Part shown: positions 8,369 through 18,876 of the stretch, piece by piece
Numbering within the stretch: position 1 is the stretch's first letter
Layout of the letters: each line of letters starts with the position of its first letter
NCBI RefSeq assembly: GCF_008041835.1
Contig: NZ_VRYE01000025.1
Coordinates: 1-64,000, forward strand
Direction of reading: 5' to 3'
From: Ectopseudomonas mendocina
Lineage (GTDB): Bacteria; Pseudomonadota; Gammaproteobacteria; Pseudomonadales; Pseudomonadaceae
DNA: 64,000 nt
Notes under the pieces: generated by a model
The model's database searches: none
What the model saw: only the letters and a program-made list of their open reading frames with translations
Told to the model about the DNA's origin: nothing
Made by a program: the position numbers and the translations under genes

Positions 8369-10282
8369 TTACGACGCCAGGTAGGACGAACGGGTCAGGC
8401 CCAGACGCAGAGCGTCGAGGAACTGGGTACGCTCACGGGCGCTGATCTTGGCGCTGGCCACCTTGTCGCGGTAGTGGGTCATCAGCTCCTCGGGCGACAG
8501 GTGCACATAGCGCAGCATGTCCTCGATGGTGTCGTGGGTCTCGATACCGGCATGCACCACGCTGCCATCGGCGCCCTGGTAGATGTTCACCGAGTCGGTG
8601 TCGCCGAACAGGTTGTGCATGTCGCCAAGGATTTCCTGATAGGCGCCGACCAGGAAGATGCCCAGCACGTAATCCTCGCCCTCACGCAGTTCATGCACCG
8701 GCAGGCTGGTCTCGATGGACTGCTCGTCGACGTACTGACGGATCTTGCCGTCGGAGTCGCAGGTCAGGTCCTGCAGCACGGCGCGGCGCAGCGGCTCTTC
8801 GTCCAGGCGCGACAGCGGCAGGATCGGCAGGATCTGGCCGATGGCCCAGGTGTCCGGCAGGCTCTGGAATACCGAGAAGTTGCAGATGTACTTGTCGGCC
8901 AGCTTGTCGTTGAGCTCGTCGAGCACCGCGCGGTGCGAGCGCTGACGCGCCTTGAGCTGGTTGTGCAGGCGACGGCAGATGGCGAAGTAACACTGCTCGG
9001 CCAGCGCCTTCTGCGCCAGGCTGAGCTTGCCGGCCGAATACTGCGCAGCCACTTCCTCGATGTAGTGGGTGGCGCGCCAGTAGGTCTCGGCGACCATTTC
9101 CGGGTCGCTGTCTTCCAAGAGTTCGATCAGCACCTGCAACACTTCCGGCTGCTCGACGCTGGCATCGATCTCCGGCACCTTGTCGTTGTGGCGCTCGACG
9201 TCGGTGACCTGCACCAGCAGCACGGCATGGTGCGCGGTCATCGCCCGGCCGCTCTCGGAGAAGATGTGCGGATGGGGGATTTCCTGGCGGTCGCAGAATT
9301 CCTTGAGCATGTCGACCACGGCATCGGCGTAGTCCTGCATGTCGTAGTTGATCGAGCTGGCATTGCGCGAATGGGTACCGTCGTAGTCCACACCGAGACC
9401 GCCGCCGACGTCGATGTGGTCAACCGGCAGCCCCATGGCGCGCAATTCGCCGTAATAGCGGATGGCCTCGCGGAAGCCCTTGCGGTAGTCGGCGATGTTG
9501 GCGATCTGCGAGCCCATGTGAAAGTGCAGCAGGCGGATGCCCTGATCCAGCCCGGCAGCGCGGAAGCGCTCGACCACCGAGAGAATCTGCGCGGCGGACA
9601 GACCGAACTTGGACTTCTCGCCACCGGTGTCGGCCCACTTGGAGGATGCCAGCGAGGACAGCCGTACGCGCAGGCCGATCTGCGGCGCGACCTTGAGGTC
9701 AGCGGCCTCCTCGATCACCAGGGCGACTTCCGACTCTTTCTCGATGACGATGAACACGTTATGGCCGAGCTTCTGCCCCATCAGCGCCAGGCGGATGAAC
9801 TCGCGGTCCTTGTAACCGTTGCAGACGATGGTGCCGCCCTTCGGCGCCAGCGCCAGCACGGCCAACAGCTCGGGCTTGGAGCCGGCCTCGAGGCCGATGG
9901 AGACGTTCTGCGTGGCGATGATGTTCTCGATCACCGCCTCCTGCTGGTTGACCTTGATCGGGTACAGCGCGGTGTAGCGGTTCTGGTATTCCAGGCGCTC
10001 GATGCTGGCGTCGAAGGCACCGGTCAGGCGGCGCACGCGGTCCTGCAGAATGTCCGGGAAACGCACCAGCAGCGGCAGCGACAGGCCGCTCTGACGCAGC
10101 TCGTCGACCTGCTGATAAAGATCGATGGGCTGGCTGTCTGGCCCATTGGGACGCACTTCGATACGTCCGGCATCGTTGATCGAAAAGTAACCGGCGCCCC
10201 AATGGCGAATGCCATAGACACTACGGCTATCGGCTACGGTCCATTGGCTGCCGTCGTCTTTGCGGGTGCGTCGTGCGGACAT
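8369..10282 (-). CDS. speA: Biosynthetic arginine decarboxylase
   Basis: This 637-residue PLP enzyme converts arginine to agmatine, the first step of the arginine route to putrescine and spermidine. Visible family features are the PLP-lysine region (YPIKVNQ, about residue 110), HFHMGSQ in the barrel domain, the glycine-rich phosphate-binding segment [13 protein letters not shown], and the SESGRA motif. The length equals that of Pseudomonas SpeA. It is followed downstream by a short repeat. In P. aeruginosa speA lies next to the yciH homologue, as here. Confidence 0.97.
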   Translation of the reverse strand: MSARRTRKDDGSQWTVADSRSVYGIRHWGAGYFSINDAGRIEVRPNGPDSQPIDLYQQVDELRQSGLSLPLLVRFPDILQDRVRRLTGAFDASIERLEYQNRYTALYPIKVNQQEAVIENIIATQNVSIGLEAGSKPELLAVLALAPKGGTIVCNGYKDREFIRLALMGQKLGHNVFIVIEKESEVALVIEEAADLKVAPQIGLRVRLSSLASSKWADTGGEKSKFGLSAAQILSVVERFRAAGLDQGIRLLHFHMGSQIANIADYRKGFREAIRYYGELRAMGLPVDHIDVGGGLGVDYDGTHSRNASSINYDMQDYADAVVDMLKEFCDRQEIPHPHIFSESGRAMTAHHAVLLVQVTDVERHNDKVPEIDASVEQPEVLQVLIELLEDSDPEMVAETYWRATHYIEEVAAQYSAGKLSLAQKALAEQCYFAICRRLHNQLKARQRSHRAVLDELNDKLADKYICNFSVFQSLPDTWAIGQILPILPLSRLDEEPLRRAVLQDLTCDSDGKIRQYVDEQSIETSLPVHELREGEDYVLGIFLVGAYQEILGDMHNLFGDTDSVNIYQGADGSVVHAGIETHDTIEDMLRYVHLSPEELMTHYRDKVASAKISARERTQFLDALRLGLTRSSYLAS

Positions 10283-10402
10283 CTAAGTCTCCCTGGAAAT
10301 GGGTTTGCGCAACCGAAGGTCGCGTCAGAAATTAAAGGCGATAGATGACGGTTGCTCGGCGGTCGACCACCAAAGCCTGCCGAAAGTTTAGAAAAAGCGG
10401 GC

Positions 10403-10774
10403 TCAGCCGCCGGACTTCTTCGCGGTAAAACCGCGCTTGCTCAGTTCGGCCAACAACAGATCGACGTGATCACCCTGAATCTCGATCACCCCGTCCTTGA
10501 GTGCGCCGCCGGTGCCGCAGCGTTTCTTCAAGGCGCTGGCCAGCTCCTTGAGCGGCTCCTCGGCCAAAGGCACGCCGCTCACCGTGGTGACGGTCTTGCC
10601 GCCTCGCCCCTTGGTTTCACGACGTACGCGGGCGATGCCATCGCCCTCGGGAATGCGCGTCTGTTTGCAGATGCAGGCATCCACCGGCTGGTTGCAGTCC
10701 GGGCAATGGCGACCGCCATCGGTGGAGTAGACGAGACCGCTCAGGGCGGAGAATGAAGAGGCTTTCTTGACCAC
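10403..10774 (-). CDS. yciH: YciH/SUI1-family translation initiation protein
   Basis: I place the start at the GTG at 10774, giving 123 residues beginning VKKASSFSALSGLVYS, the usual start and length in Pseudomonas. An AGGAC ribosome site precedes it. Longer in-frame starts add an implausible tail. The N-terminus has a zinc-ribbon-like CPDCNQPVDACICK, and the C-terminal half is the SUI1/eIF1 fold (GKTVTTVSGVP, KRCGTGGALKDG). E. coli YciH affects start-codon fidelity and stress-time translation. The exact role in Pseudomonas is not established. Confidence 0.9.
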   Translation of the reverse strand: MVKKASSFSALSGLVYSTDGGRHCPDCNQPVDACICKQTRIPEGDGIARVRRETKGRGGKTVTTVSGVPLAEEPLKELASALKKRCGTGGALKDGVIEIQGDHVDLLLAELSKRGFTAKKSGG

Positions 10775-10970
10775 CGGCTTGTCCTCGTAGGGGTCAGGAT
10801 AGGCGAAGCCCTTCTGCGCAAGGGGCAGCGCAAGCGGACAAACGTCCGCCGAAAAGGCCGCGCAGTGTAACGGCAAAGGCCGGGCTTGCTAAGACCAAAT
10901 TTGCGTCATTGTGCGGCACTTTGGCGACGCCGTTCACCATCACGCACGGAGTGCTCGGAATCCGCGACGC

Positions 10971-11040
10971 CGTAGGGTGCGCCGTGCGCACCAAGGGCCC
11001 GCATCCGGGGTAAAGGCGGTGCGCACAGCGCACCCTTCGC
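10971..11040. repeat. GTAGGGTGCGC inverted repeat
   Basis: The arms GGGTGCGC and GCGCACCC bound a 65-bp palindromic element in the gap between yciH and the Nudix gene. Its left end, CGTAGGGTG, is shared with the element at 27119. Such GTAGGGTG-type repeats are common in Pseudomonas intergenic DNA. Confidence 0.5.
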
Positions 11041-11057
11041 GCAGGAGCTAACACAAC

Positions 11058-11090
11058 CACCCTCTCCCGCCCTTCGGGCCCCCTCTCCCA
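11058..11090. repeat. CCCTCTCCC palindromic element, copy 2 (short)
   Basis: This is a reduced copy of the element at 338-451, with two CCCTCTCCC units around a small GCCC/GGGC hairpin. It lies just past the end of the Nudix gene. Confidence 0.5.
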
Positions 11091-11118
11091 TAAATTCAGC
11101 TAGCCGCAGGCGGCCTGT

Positions 11119-11655
11119 TTATGGCCTGTTTATGTAGCGCTCCAGCGCCGCCAGCGAGTCGGGGCAATAGGGCAGACGATGGGTTTCTTCCAGCGCCTGC
11201 TCAACGCTGATAAAGCGCGCTTCCAGTACTTCTTCCGGCTGCAACACCAGCGGCGCATCGGATACCGCCGAATAGGCCATGCACCACAGGCGGCTTTCCG
11301 GAGCGTCATAGAGAAAGTGCGCATGCTCGACCAGGTCGGCATCGACGATGCCCAGTTCCTCGGCCAACTCTCGCTCGGCTGAGAGGCGGTAGTCCTCGCC
11401 TTCGAGCACCATGCCGCCGGCCGCCACGTCCCAGTAACCGGGATACAGCGCCTTGCTCAGGGTGCGCCGATGCACGCACAGCAGACCGGCCGTGTTGAAC
11501 AGGAGAATGTAGGTGCCGCGCCCAATCAGCCGGCGCTCGCGCAGCTCGGCGCGGGAGACGCCGCCCAATGGCCGATCGTTCTCGTCGACCCAGGCGACCC
11601 GCTCCTGATCCGAAGCGGCTCGATGCGCCGCCTCGGTCGCCGAGATCGCTTCCAT
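11119..11655 (-). CDS. Nudix hydrolase (YfcD-like)
   Basis: The 178-residue protein contains a complete Nudix box: a glycine, five residues, E, seven residues, then RELAEELGI, around residues 75-97. The box binds Mg2+ and positions a nucleoside-diphosphate-linked substrate for hydrolysis. The overall layout (WVDENDRPLG near the N-terminus, then a YPGYWD segment) matches YfcD-type Nudix enzymes, whose substrate is unknown. The ATG at 11655 overlaps the stop of the upstream DUF2333 gene by one base (TGATG), so the two are translationally coupled. An upstream in-frame extension is rejected as overlap. Confidence 0.9.
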   Translation of the reverse strand: MEAISATEAAHRAASDQERVAWVDENDRPLGGVSRAELRERRLIGRGTYILLFNTAGLLCVHRRTLSKALYPGYWDVAAGGMVLEGEDYRLSAERELAEELGIVDADLVEHAHFLYDAPESRLWCMAYSAVSDAPLVLQPEEVLEARFISVEQALEETHRLPYCPDSLAALERYINRP

Positions 11656-12716
11656 CAACCCTGGCTCAGCAGCTGGCGCAGGTCGATCAGGCCGGCGTTG
11701 GCGCGGGAGATGTAGTTGGCCATCACCAGGGAGTGGTTGGCGAGAATGCCGTAGCCACTGCCGTTGAGGATCATCGGGCTCCACAACGTCGCTTGTGCTG
11801 CCTCCAGCTCACGGATGATCTGGCGCACGCTGACGGTGGCGTTCTTCTTCGCCAGCACGTCGGCAAAATCCACCTCGATCGCGCGCAGCAGGTGAGCCAG
11901 CGCCCAGGCCTGGCCACGCGCTTCGTAGAACACGTTGTCGATCTGCAGCCAGGGCGTCTCGTATACGCCGCCCTGGCCAACCAGACCGGACTCTTCGGCA
12001 TCATTGCCGACCTGCAGAGCTTCGCTCAGACGCACCTGGCCAACGCTGGCAGACAGACGCTGCGACAGCGAGCCCAGGCGCGTACCGGCATCCCCCAGCC
12101 AGTTGTTGAGGTTGTCGGCACGCGCATAGAACTGCGCGTTTCTCTGCGCCGGGTCGGCCAGACGAGCGAGGTAGCGGTCCAGCGACTTGATGCCCTCGCG
12201 ATACTCGGACTCGGACGCCGGCAACGCCCAGCTCTTGTTGTCGAAGTGAAAACGCGGCTCGGCCTTGGCCAGGTCGGGGTCCTCGGTGGACTGCGACTGC
12301 GAACGGGCGAAGTCCTTGCGCAGCGCGCGGGAGAAATCCCGTACCTGCACCAGCACGCCGTATTCCCAGCTCGGCATGTTGTCCAGCCACAGGCCGGGCG
12401 GCGCCAGGTCGTTGGAAATGTAACCACCAGGCTTGTCGAGCAGCGTGCTGGCGACCTGCTTGAGGGTTTCCACCGAGGTGTAACCGGTGACCATCTGCCG
12501 TTGCGCCTGCTGCGCCGAATTCTGCGCATGCTGCTGGACCTGGAAGGCAGACGGTTCCTGACTCCAGTACCAGCCGACCACCAGCGCGATCAGCAGATAG
12601 ACACCGATCAGGCCGCCCAGAGCTCGGGTAATCAGGCTGCCGCCACTGCGACCGCCCCCTGAGGTCTTGGCGGCGCCGTCTGGCGAGTTCGTCGCACGAT
12701 TCTTCCAATCCAGCAT
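11655..12716 (-). CDS. DUF2333 family membrane-anchored protein
   Basis: This 353-residue protein of unknown function begins with a short basic cytoplasmic segment, then one membrane helix (about residues 33-50, LGGLIGVYLLIALVVGW). A large, mostly helical periplasmic part follows. That is the standard DUF2333 layout in gammaproteobacteria. The start at 12716 has an AAGGAC ribosome site. In P. aeruginosa the same gene also lies between the Nudix gene and the GcbA-type cyclase. Confidence 0.88.
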   Translation of the reverse strand: MLDWKNRATNSPDGAAKTSGGGRSGGSLITRALGGLIGVYLLIALVVGWYWSQEPSAFQVQQHAQNSAQQAQRQMVTGYTSVETLKQVASTLLDKPGGYISNDLAPPGLWLDNMPSWEYGVLVQVRDFSRALRKDFARSQSQSTEDPDLAKAEPRFHFDNKSWALPASESEYREGIKSLDRYLARLADPAQRNAQFYARADNLNNWLGDAGTRLGSLSQRLSASVGQVRLSEALQVGNDAEESGLVGQGGVYETPWLQIDNVFYEARGQAWALAHLLRAIEVDFADVLAKKNATVSVRQIIRELEAAQATLWSPMILNGSGYGILANHSLVMANYISRANAGLIDLRQLLSQG

Positions 12717-12973
12717 GGCAGTGTCCTTTTCAAGCGAATTCGAGTGTTCGACCACAACCCGACCAACGGGTTGCGACCTGCTACGCACTATAAGGCAAGC
12801 CCACAGCAAAACGCAGGGCAGAGGGGCAAACTTACCGCTGGTACGGGAAAACTACGACTCTGTCGCTAATCCGACAGAAAAACCGCTGTCAATTGATCGA
12901 CGGCAATGCCAGCGCCTCCAGCAACTGATAGCATCAAGCCACCACTGACTTAACCACCTATAGAAGTCGGCCC

Positions 12974-14593
12974 ATGACCGAGCACCCGGATCCCAGTCGA
13001 GATCGCCTCAAGCATCACTTCGCCCAGCGCGTGATTCACCAGGCGCGCCAGGTGCTGGAAGTCTGGCAGCGCCTGCAACGCAGCGAATGGAACGATGCCG
13101 GCATGGCCGAGCTGACCGAGGCCAACCTGCGCCTGCTGCGCTGTGCCGAGCGCTTCGAGCAGATCGAGCACGCACAACTGGCGCAAAACATCGGTGCCAG
13201 CCTGGATGAGGTGGTGGAAAACCGTGGCCGCCTCAACAGTAGCCTGATCGCTCGGCTCAACCAGGCCATGCAACGCCTCTCACGCACAGGCCTGCGCCAC
13301 AGCGATGCCTTCGAGCAGACCTTCCTGCCACCACTGCGCAAACCGATCTACATCGCCCTGCAGGACGCCCAGCGCGCCGAGCGCCTGGCCCAGCAACTGC
13401 AGTTCTTCGGTCTGTCGGCCCACGCTCTGAACGATGAAAACGCCTTCCGCGCTGCCATCAGTGAACGTCACCCCGCCGCCATCGTCATGGACGTCGACTT
13501 CGCCGGCACCGGCGCCGGCCTCGAACAGGCCAATTCGCTGCAGGAAGGCCTCGAGCAAAAGATCCCGCTGCTGTTCTTCAGCCATAACGAAACCGACACC
13601 CCGACACGCCTGGCAGCGGTACGCGCGGGTGGCCAGGAGTTCTTCACCGGCTCGCTGGATGCCTCGAGCCTGCTCGAACGCATCGAAGTGCTCACCCACG
13701 TCTCGCAGTACGACCCGTACAAGGTGCTGATCGTCGACGACTCAAAGGCCCAGGCGACCCATACCGAGCGCGTGCTCAACAGCGCCGGCATTCTCACCCA
13801 CACCCTGACCGAGCCGATTCAGGCGATGGACGCGCTGGCCGAATTCCAGCCAGACCTGATCATCCTCGACATGTACATGCCCGAGTGCAACGGCACCGAA
13901 CTGGCCAAGGTGATCCGCCACAACGACCGTTACGTCAGCGTTCCGATCATCTATCTGTCGGCCGAGGACGACCTGGACAAGCAGCTCGACGCCATGAGCG
14001 AGGGCGGCGACGACTTCCTCACCAAACCGATCAAGCCGCGCCATCTGATCGCCACGGTGCGTAACCGCGCGGCCCGCGCCCGCAACCTCAAGGCGCGCAT
14101 GGTGCGTGACAGCCTGACCGGCCTGTACAACCACACCCATACCCTGCAACTGCTCGAAGATGCCTGCTTCCGCGCTCGCCGTGACGGGCAGCCATTGGCC
14201 TTCGCCATGCTCGATATCGATCACTTCAAGAAGGTCAACGACACTTATGGCCACCCCATGGGCGACCGGGTGATCAAGAGCCTGGCGCTGTTTCTCAAGC
14301 AGCGCCTGCGCAAGACTGACCATATCGGCCGTTACGGCGGCGAAGAATTCGCCGTGGTGCTGCCCGATACCGACGAGCAGTCGGCGCTCAAGGTGCTGGA
14401 AGAGATTCGCCAGCGCTTCGCCGAAATCAACTACCCGGCGCAGCCGCAGGACCTGTCCTGCACCTTCAGTTGCGGCATCGCCATGCTGCAACCGGGCCTG
14501 GATGGCAATGCCCTGTCCAAGCGCGCCGACGAAGCACTGTACAAGGCCAAGCACGGTGGTCGTAACCGGGTGGAGCTGTACAGCAGCGAATGA
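12974..14593 (+). CDS. gcbA: Two-receiver diguanylate cyclase (GcbA type)
   Basis: The 539-residue response regulator has a helical N-terminal region (1-115), a first receiver domain (about 119-240), a second receiver (about 252-375) and a GGDEF domain (about 385-535). The second receiver is intact: VDDS acidic pair, phospho-acceptor in LDMYMP, and the lysine in TKPIKP. The first looks degenerate, as the conserved lysine position reads FTGSLD. The cyclase site is YGGEEF and an RKTD I-site lies just upstream. In P. aeruginosa the syntenic GcbA promotes the early steps of attachment. No partner kinase is adjacent. Confidence 0.9.
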   Translation: MTEHPDPSRDRLKHHFAQRVIHQARQVLEVWQRLQRSEWNDAGMAELTEANLRLLRCAERFEQIEHAQLAQNIGASLDEVVENRGRLNSSLIARLNQAMQRLSRTGLRHSDAFEQTFLPPLRKPIYIALQDAQRAERLAQQLQFFGLSAHALNDENAFRAAISERHPAAIVMDVDFAGTGAGLEQANSLQEGLEQKIPLLFFSHNETDTPTRLAAVRAGGQEFFTGSLDASSLLERIEVLTHVSQYDPYKVLIVDDSKAQATHTERVLNSAGILTHTLTEPIQAMDALAEFQPDLIILDMYMPECNGTELAKVIRHNDRYVSVPIIYLSAEDDLDKQLDAMSEGGDDFLTKPIKPRHLIATVRNRAARARNLKARMVRDSLTGLYNHTHTLQLLEDACFRARRDGQPLAFAMLDIDHFKKVNDTYGHPMGDRVIKSLALFLKQRLRKTDHIGRYGGEEFAVVLPDTDEQSALKVLEEIRQRFAEINYPAQPQDLSCTFSCGIAMLQPGLDGNALSKRADEALYKAKHGGRNRVELYSSE

Positions 14594-14689
14594 CTCGCCG
14601 CAGAACGTGACGCAGCTCACAGCGTCATCAGCCTGTAACCAAACCGCAATAAGCTCGCGGGCATCGTTCAGTTGTCGATCGAGCCTGCC

Positions 14690-16654
14690 ATGCGCCTCAA
14701 GCTGCTTACCAACCTCAATACCCTGTTGCTGGTCACCGTCTGCGTCGCGCTGGCGGCCACGCTCTGGTGGTCGCAGCGCGCCTTGCAACAGCCCATGCAA
14801 CTGATGGCGCGCTACCTGACGCTGTCCCAGCAGTTCCAGGGCCAGGTGGCCGACAACATTCAGGCCTATCTGGCCAGTGGCAACGCGGTGCAACACAGCA
14901 GTGCGACCCAGGCCATCGACACCTTCGAGCAAGACCTCGCGCAACTCCCACCGCAACTGATCGTCGAACTGCGCCCAAGCCTCGAGCAACTGCGCGACTT
15001 CAGCGCCAATCAGCTGCTGGCGGCCGGCAAACTGGCCGGCGACCCGCAAGGGCTGCTGCTGCAGGCCGAACGCGAGATGCTCGCCACGCTGGAACAACTG
15101 AGCCAGTACGTCGCAGATGCCAGCAGCCCCGCCGCCGGTGACTACCGCAAACCACTGCAGGAAGCCGGTTCGCGCCTGCTGAGGCTGGCCCACGCCCGCG
15201 AGCGCTTCATCGGCCAGGGTCGTAGTGAGCTACTCGGCGATGTCGAACGCGAACTCAAGGCTCTTGCTCAGCTGGCAGAGGCGCTGGATAAGTTGCCGCT
15301 ACTCGGCGTACAGCAGGCCGACAGCTCTGCCAGCGTCGGTTTCGCCGCACTGCTAGGTCTGGATGAGGCACAGCAGGAGCAACAGACGCAGGACCGTGGC
15401 ATCGAGCTGAAGCGTGAGTTGAATGCCCTGGTACGTCGCTACCCCGGTGAACTGCAGCACACCCGTGAGCTGGTCGAGCAACGTCAGCAACTGGCCGTAA
15501 CCACCACCGAACGCGTGACCCAGGTGCAACAGGCACTGGCGGCACTGGAGCCGCTGGTGCAAAACGAATATGACCGCATCCAGGGTGAGGTACGCCTGCT
15601 CCAGGGCCTGATGATTGGCCTGATCCTGCTGATCGCCCTGCTCATCGACCGTATCCAGCGCCGCCTGTCGCAGGTGCTGGGCCATCTGGTTCCCGCCCTG
15701 TCGCGCTGGGCCAGCGGCGACTTCGCCACGACGATCACGATCGATTCGCGCACCCGCGAATTGCGTGACATCGAGGATTCACTCAACCACCTGCGCCGCT
15801 ACCTGGTGGAGCTGGTCGCCAGCATCCGCCATCACGCCGAACAGGTTGCCGACTCCAGCCACACGCTGGCCGACCTCACGGGAGGTCTGCACGCTGGCGC
15901 CGAACGCCAGGCCGGCGATACGGCACTGATCCGCGATGCGTTGGGCGAGCTGGAAGCAACCATCGGCCAGGTCGCCGAGGATGCCAGCCAGACCGCCGAC
16001 GCCAGCCGCGACGCCGACCGCGCCTTGGTCCAGGGCCAACAGGTCATCGGCCAGAGCCTGGAAGGGCTGCATGCCCTGGTCACCGAGGTGCAGGGCAACG
16101 CCCAGGCCATCGAGCGCCTGGCCGACGAGACTGCCACCATCGGCAGCGTGCTCACGGTGATTCGCGGCATTGCCGAACAGACCAACCTGCTCGCCCTCAA
16201 CGCCGCCATCGAGGCCGCGCGCGCCGGCGAGGCCGGCCGCGGTTTCGCCGTGGTCGCCGACGAGGTGCGCTCACTGTCACAGCGCACCGGCAGCGCCACC
16301 GCGGAAATCCAGGATGTAATCGGCCGCTTGCAACAGGCTGCGCACCAGTCGCTACAGGCCATGCGTGCGCAGGTCGAACACGCCGAAGCGACTGCGGGCA
16401 AGGCCGAAGCGGCCGATGGCGCGCTGGACGAGATCGTCAGCGCCATCCGCACCATCGCCAGCATGGCCGAGCGCATCGCCGAGGCCACCGCGCAGCAGAG
16501 CGATGCGGTCAGCGAGATTCGCGAACACGGCGAACGCATCCACCAACTGGGCGACGACAACCTCGGACTGATCGCCAACGGACGCAGCGAGAGTGAACGC
16601 CTGCTGCACCTGGGTGGCCAGTTGCACAGCGCCGTACAGGCGTTTCGCGTCTAA
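14690..16654 (+). CDS. ctpL: Methyl-accepting chemotaxis protein (CtpL type)
   Basis: The 654-residue chemoreceptor has an N-terminal membrane helix (about 9-30) and a long helical periplasmic region of about 270 residues, consistent with an HBM-type ligand domain. A second helix ([13 protein letters not shown], about 312) and a HAMP linker follow, then a signalling domain with the canonical hairpin tip ([19 protein letters not shown]). There is no C-terminal CheR-tethering pentapeptide. By position it corresponds to P. aeruginosa CtpL, implicated in phosphate taxis and aromatic amine responses; whether ligand specificity is conserved is unknown. I chose the ATG at 14690; a TTG 18 bases upstream is possible. 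Confidence 0.88.
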   Translation: MRLKLLTNLNTLLLVTVCVALAATLWWSQRALQQPMQLMARYLTLSQQFQGQVADNIQAYLASGNAVQHSSATQAIDTFEQDLAQLPPQLIVELRPSLEQLRDFSANQLLAAGKLAGDPQGLLLQAEREMLATLEQLSQYVADASSPAAGDYRKPLQEAGSRLLRLAHARERFIGQGRSELLGDVERELKALAQLAEALDKLPLLGVQQADSSASVGFAALLGLDEAQQEQQTQDRGIELKRELNALVRRYPGELQHTRELVEQRQQLAVTTTERVTQVQQALAALEPLVQNEYDRIQGEVRLLQGLMIGLILLIALLIDRIQRRLSQVLGHLVPALSRWASGDFATTITIDSRTRELRDIEDSLNHLRRYLVELVASIRHHAEQVADSSHTLADLTGGLHAGAERQAGDTALIRDALGELEATIGQVAEDASQTADASRDADRALVQGQQVIGQSLEGLHALVTEVQGNAQAIERLADETATIGSVLTVIRGIAEQTNLLALNAAIEAARAGEAGRGFAVVADEVRSLSQRTGSATAEIQDVIGRLQQAAHQSLQAMRAQVEHAEATAGKAEAADGALDEIVSAIRTIASMAERIAEATAQQSDAVSEIREHGERIHQLGDDNLGLIANGRSESERLLHLGGQLHSAVQAFRV

Positions 16655-16822
16655 GCGCCTGCGACACGGCAGCGCAGGCTTGATCTGCACGGGAACTCGG
16701 CAAGGCCGGCCTCCTCCAAGGTTCAGCTCATCCCCGGCATTCGACGCCCCGGCGCGGCGACGACGATACGGCTGAGCGCTTTCCGGTATCATGCCGCCAC
16801 CTTTCGCCGAGATGTTCACCCA

Positions 16823-18688
16823 ATGTCACTGCGTCGACTGCTGCTTCCCCTGCTTCTGCTCTGCCTGAGCCTGCCCGCCAGCGCCAATCTGTTCGATCAG
16901 CGTCCGGCTGCGTCGCCACTTGGTGCACCGCTGAACAACAGCAGCGATTTCCTGCCAGTACGCGAAGCCTTCAAGCTGAGCCTGGTCAGCAGCGATACAC
17001 AGGCCGTGACGCTGCGTTTCGTTGCCGCCGAGGGTTACTACCTCTACCGCCACCGCTTCAACTTCAGCGTCGAGCCGGCCGATCTGGCCCTCGGCGAGGC
17101 CGAGCTGCCCGCTGGCCAGGCCAAGCACGACGAGTTCTTCGGCGATGTCGAGGTTTACTACGGCGTGCTGGATATCCGCCTGCCGCTGGACAACCCGGAC
17201 GAGCGCCCGCTGCGCCTGCAGGTCGGCTATCAGGGCTGCGCCGACAAGGGCCTGTGCTATCCGCCGGAGACCGAGTTCATCGAGATCGGTGATATGCCGG
17301 CCGCCAGCGGCGGCAATGCAGCGCCAGTCGCGGCAGACTGGAACTGGAAAGAATTGGCGCTGTTCTTCCTCGGCGGCCTGGCATTGACCTTCACGCCCTG
17401 CGTGCTGCCGATGCTGCCGATCCTCTCCGGCGTGGTACTGCGCGGCCAGTTGGGCGGCCTGCGCAGCCTGACTCTGTCACTGGCTTATGTCCTGCCGATG
17501 GCCGCCTGCTTCGCCATTCTCGGCACGCTGATGGGCCTGTTCGGCGCGGGCCTCAATCTGCAGGCTCGCCTGCAATCGGCTTGGGTATTGGTGCCTTTCG
17601 CCGCCTTCTTCGCCTTCTTCGCGCTGGCCATGTTCGGCCTGTTCGAGCTGCGCCTGCCACGTTTCATCAGTGAACCGCTGGATCGCCTGGCAGGCAAAAC
17701 CCATGGCGGCTCGCATGTGAATGCAGCCCTGCTCGGCGTGCTGTCCAGCCTGCTGGTCAGCCCCTGCGTCTCGGCGCCGCTGGTCGGTGCCCTGCTCTAT
17801 ATCAGCGCCAGCGGCGATGCCTTGGGCGGCGGCCTGAAACTGCTTGCCCTGGGCCTCGGCATGGGTACGCCGCTGGTGCTGTTCGCCGTGGGCGGTGGTG
17901 CACTGCTGCCGAAAACCGGCACCTGGGTGGTCACGGTGCGCAATGCCTTCGGTGTGCTGCTGCTGGCCGTTTCGGTGTGGCTGCTCGAACGCGTGCTGCC
18001 GGGCAGTCTGAGTCTGGCCCTGTGGGGCCTGCTGGCCGGCGGCGTGGCGGTGTTTCTCGGCGCCCTGGAATTCGGCCCCAAGACGCACCGGCAGAAGCTC
18101 AGCCAGATCGTCGGGCTGGCCCTGCTGGTCTATGCCCTGGCCGCCTGGGTCGGCGCCTTGCAGGGCGCGTCCGATCCGCTCAAACCACTCGGCCAGTTGC
18201 AGGCCGGCGCCAGCCAGAGCAGCGCCAAGAGCGGTGCCTGGCAAACCCTGAGCAGCCCAACCGAGCTGGACGCGGCCCTGGCCGAGGCCAAAGCCGCCGG
18301 CCAGCCGCTGCTGCTGGACTGGTACGCCGACTGGTGCATCAGTTGCAAGGTCATCGAGCGCGAGGTGTTCGGCAATGCCGAAGTGGGCAGCAAACTGGCT
18401 GGCTGGCGCCTGATCCGCTTCGATATAACCGAAAGCAACGCCGCCCAGCGCGCCCTGCTGGACCGCTACCAACTGTTCGGTCCGCCGGCCATCCAACTGT
18501 TCGCCGGCAATGGTGACGAATGGCTCGATCTGCGTGTTGTAGGTGAGGTAGACGCCGCCACCTTCGCCACCCGCCTGGATCAGGCAAGTAGCCGCCTAGG
18601 AAACGCTGAAAAAGCCCCAAACCGTCACTCCCGCGAAGGCGGGAGTCCAGGTACTGCGGGGTCTGGATTCCCGCCTTCGCGGGAATGA
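16823..18688 (+). CDS. dsbD: Thiol:disulfide interchange protein DsbD (DipZ)
   Basis: The 621-residue inner-membrane protein carries electrons from cytoplasmic thioredoxin to periplasmic DsbC/DsbG and cytochrome c maturation. A signal peptide (to about residue 22) leads into the alpha domain, with redox cysteines in GCADKGLC. The eight-span beta domain has its cysteines in FTPCVLPM and VSPCVSAP. The C-terminal thioredoxin-like gamma domain has WCISC. The normal ending is near LDQASSRL. The last about 25 residues (NRHSREGGSPG through SGFPPSRE) are translated from an intergenic palindrome that also supplies the stop codon. Confidence 0.95.
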   Translation: MSLRRLLLPLLLLCLSLPASANLFDQRPAASPLGAPLNNSSDFLPVREAFKLSLVSSDTQAVTLRFVAAEGYYLYRHRFNFSVEPADLALGEAELPAGQAKHDEFFGDVEVYYGVLDIRLPLDNPDERPLRLQVGYQGCADKGLCYPPETEFIEIGDMPAASGGNAAPVAADWNWKELALFFLGGLALTFTPCVLPMLPILSGVVLRGQLGGLRSLTLSLAYVLPMAACFAILGTLMGLFGAGLNLQARLQSAWVLVPFAAFFAFFALAMFGLFELRLPRFISEPLDRLAGKTHGGSHVNAALLGVLSSLLVSPCVSAPLVGALLYISASGDALGGGLKLLALGLGMGTPLVLFAVGGGALLPKTGTWVVTVRNAFGVLLLAVSVWLLERVLPGSLSLALWGLLAGGVAVFLGALEFGPKTHRQKLSQIVGLALLVYALAAWVGALQGASDPLKPLGQLQAGASQSSAKSGAWQTLSSPTELDAALAEAKAAGQPLLLDWYADWCISCKVIEREVFGNAEVGSKLAGWRLIRFDITESNAAQRALLDRYQLFGPPAIQLFAGNGDEWLDLRVVGEVDAATFATRLDQASSRLGNAEKAPNRHSREGGSPGTAGSGFPPSRE

Positions 18689-18690
18689 CG
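18623..18690. repeat. Long palindromic element, copy 1 (overlaps dsbD end)
   Basis: The 28-base arms 18623-18650 and 18663-18690 match at 26 of 28 positions when folded (CGTCACTCCCGCGAAGG against its complement), with a 12-base loop. The same element recurs at 33990-34100 after urtA. Here the left arm lies in frame with dsbD and the right arm provides its TGA. Confidence 0.9.
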
Positions 18691-18770
18691 ACTATTTCTG
18701 ACCATCCCCAGGTAGCTGAATGCCGCCAAGACGATCATCGCTAGCGCCTGGCAACGACCAAAACCAACGC

Positions 18771-18776
18771 TATAGT
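18771..18776 (+). promoter_or_regulatory. Possible -10 box for aroQ-accBC
   Basis: TATAGT lies about 100 bases before aroQ, in the 188-base gap after dsbD. No convincing -35 hexamer is seen at 17 bases upstream, so this is tentative. Confidence 0.25.
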
Positions 18777-18876
18777 CATATTTCTGCCGCAAACGCCGGC
18801 CATCGTGTCGACTATTGCCGACATCGGGCCAGCTACGGCATAGTCCTGCGCAGCCCGAACAACAAGGAACGCGACC

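Noticed and set aside
8324-10348. 674-codon plus-strand frame
   Set aside because: Antisense to speA, which has all family motifs; the frame has no recognisable domain.
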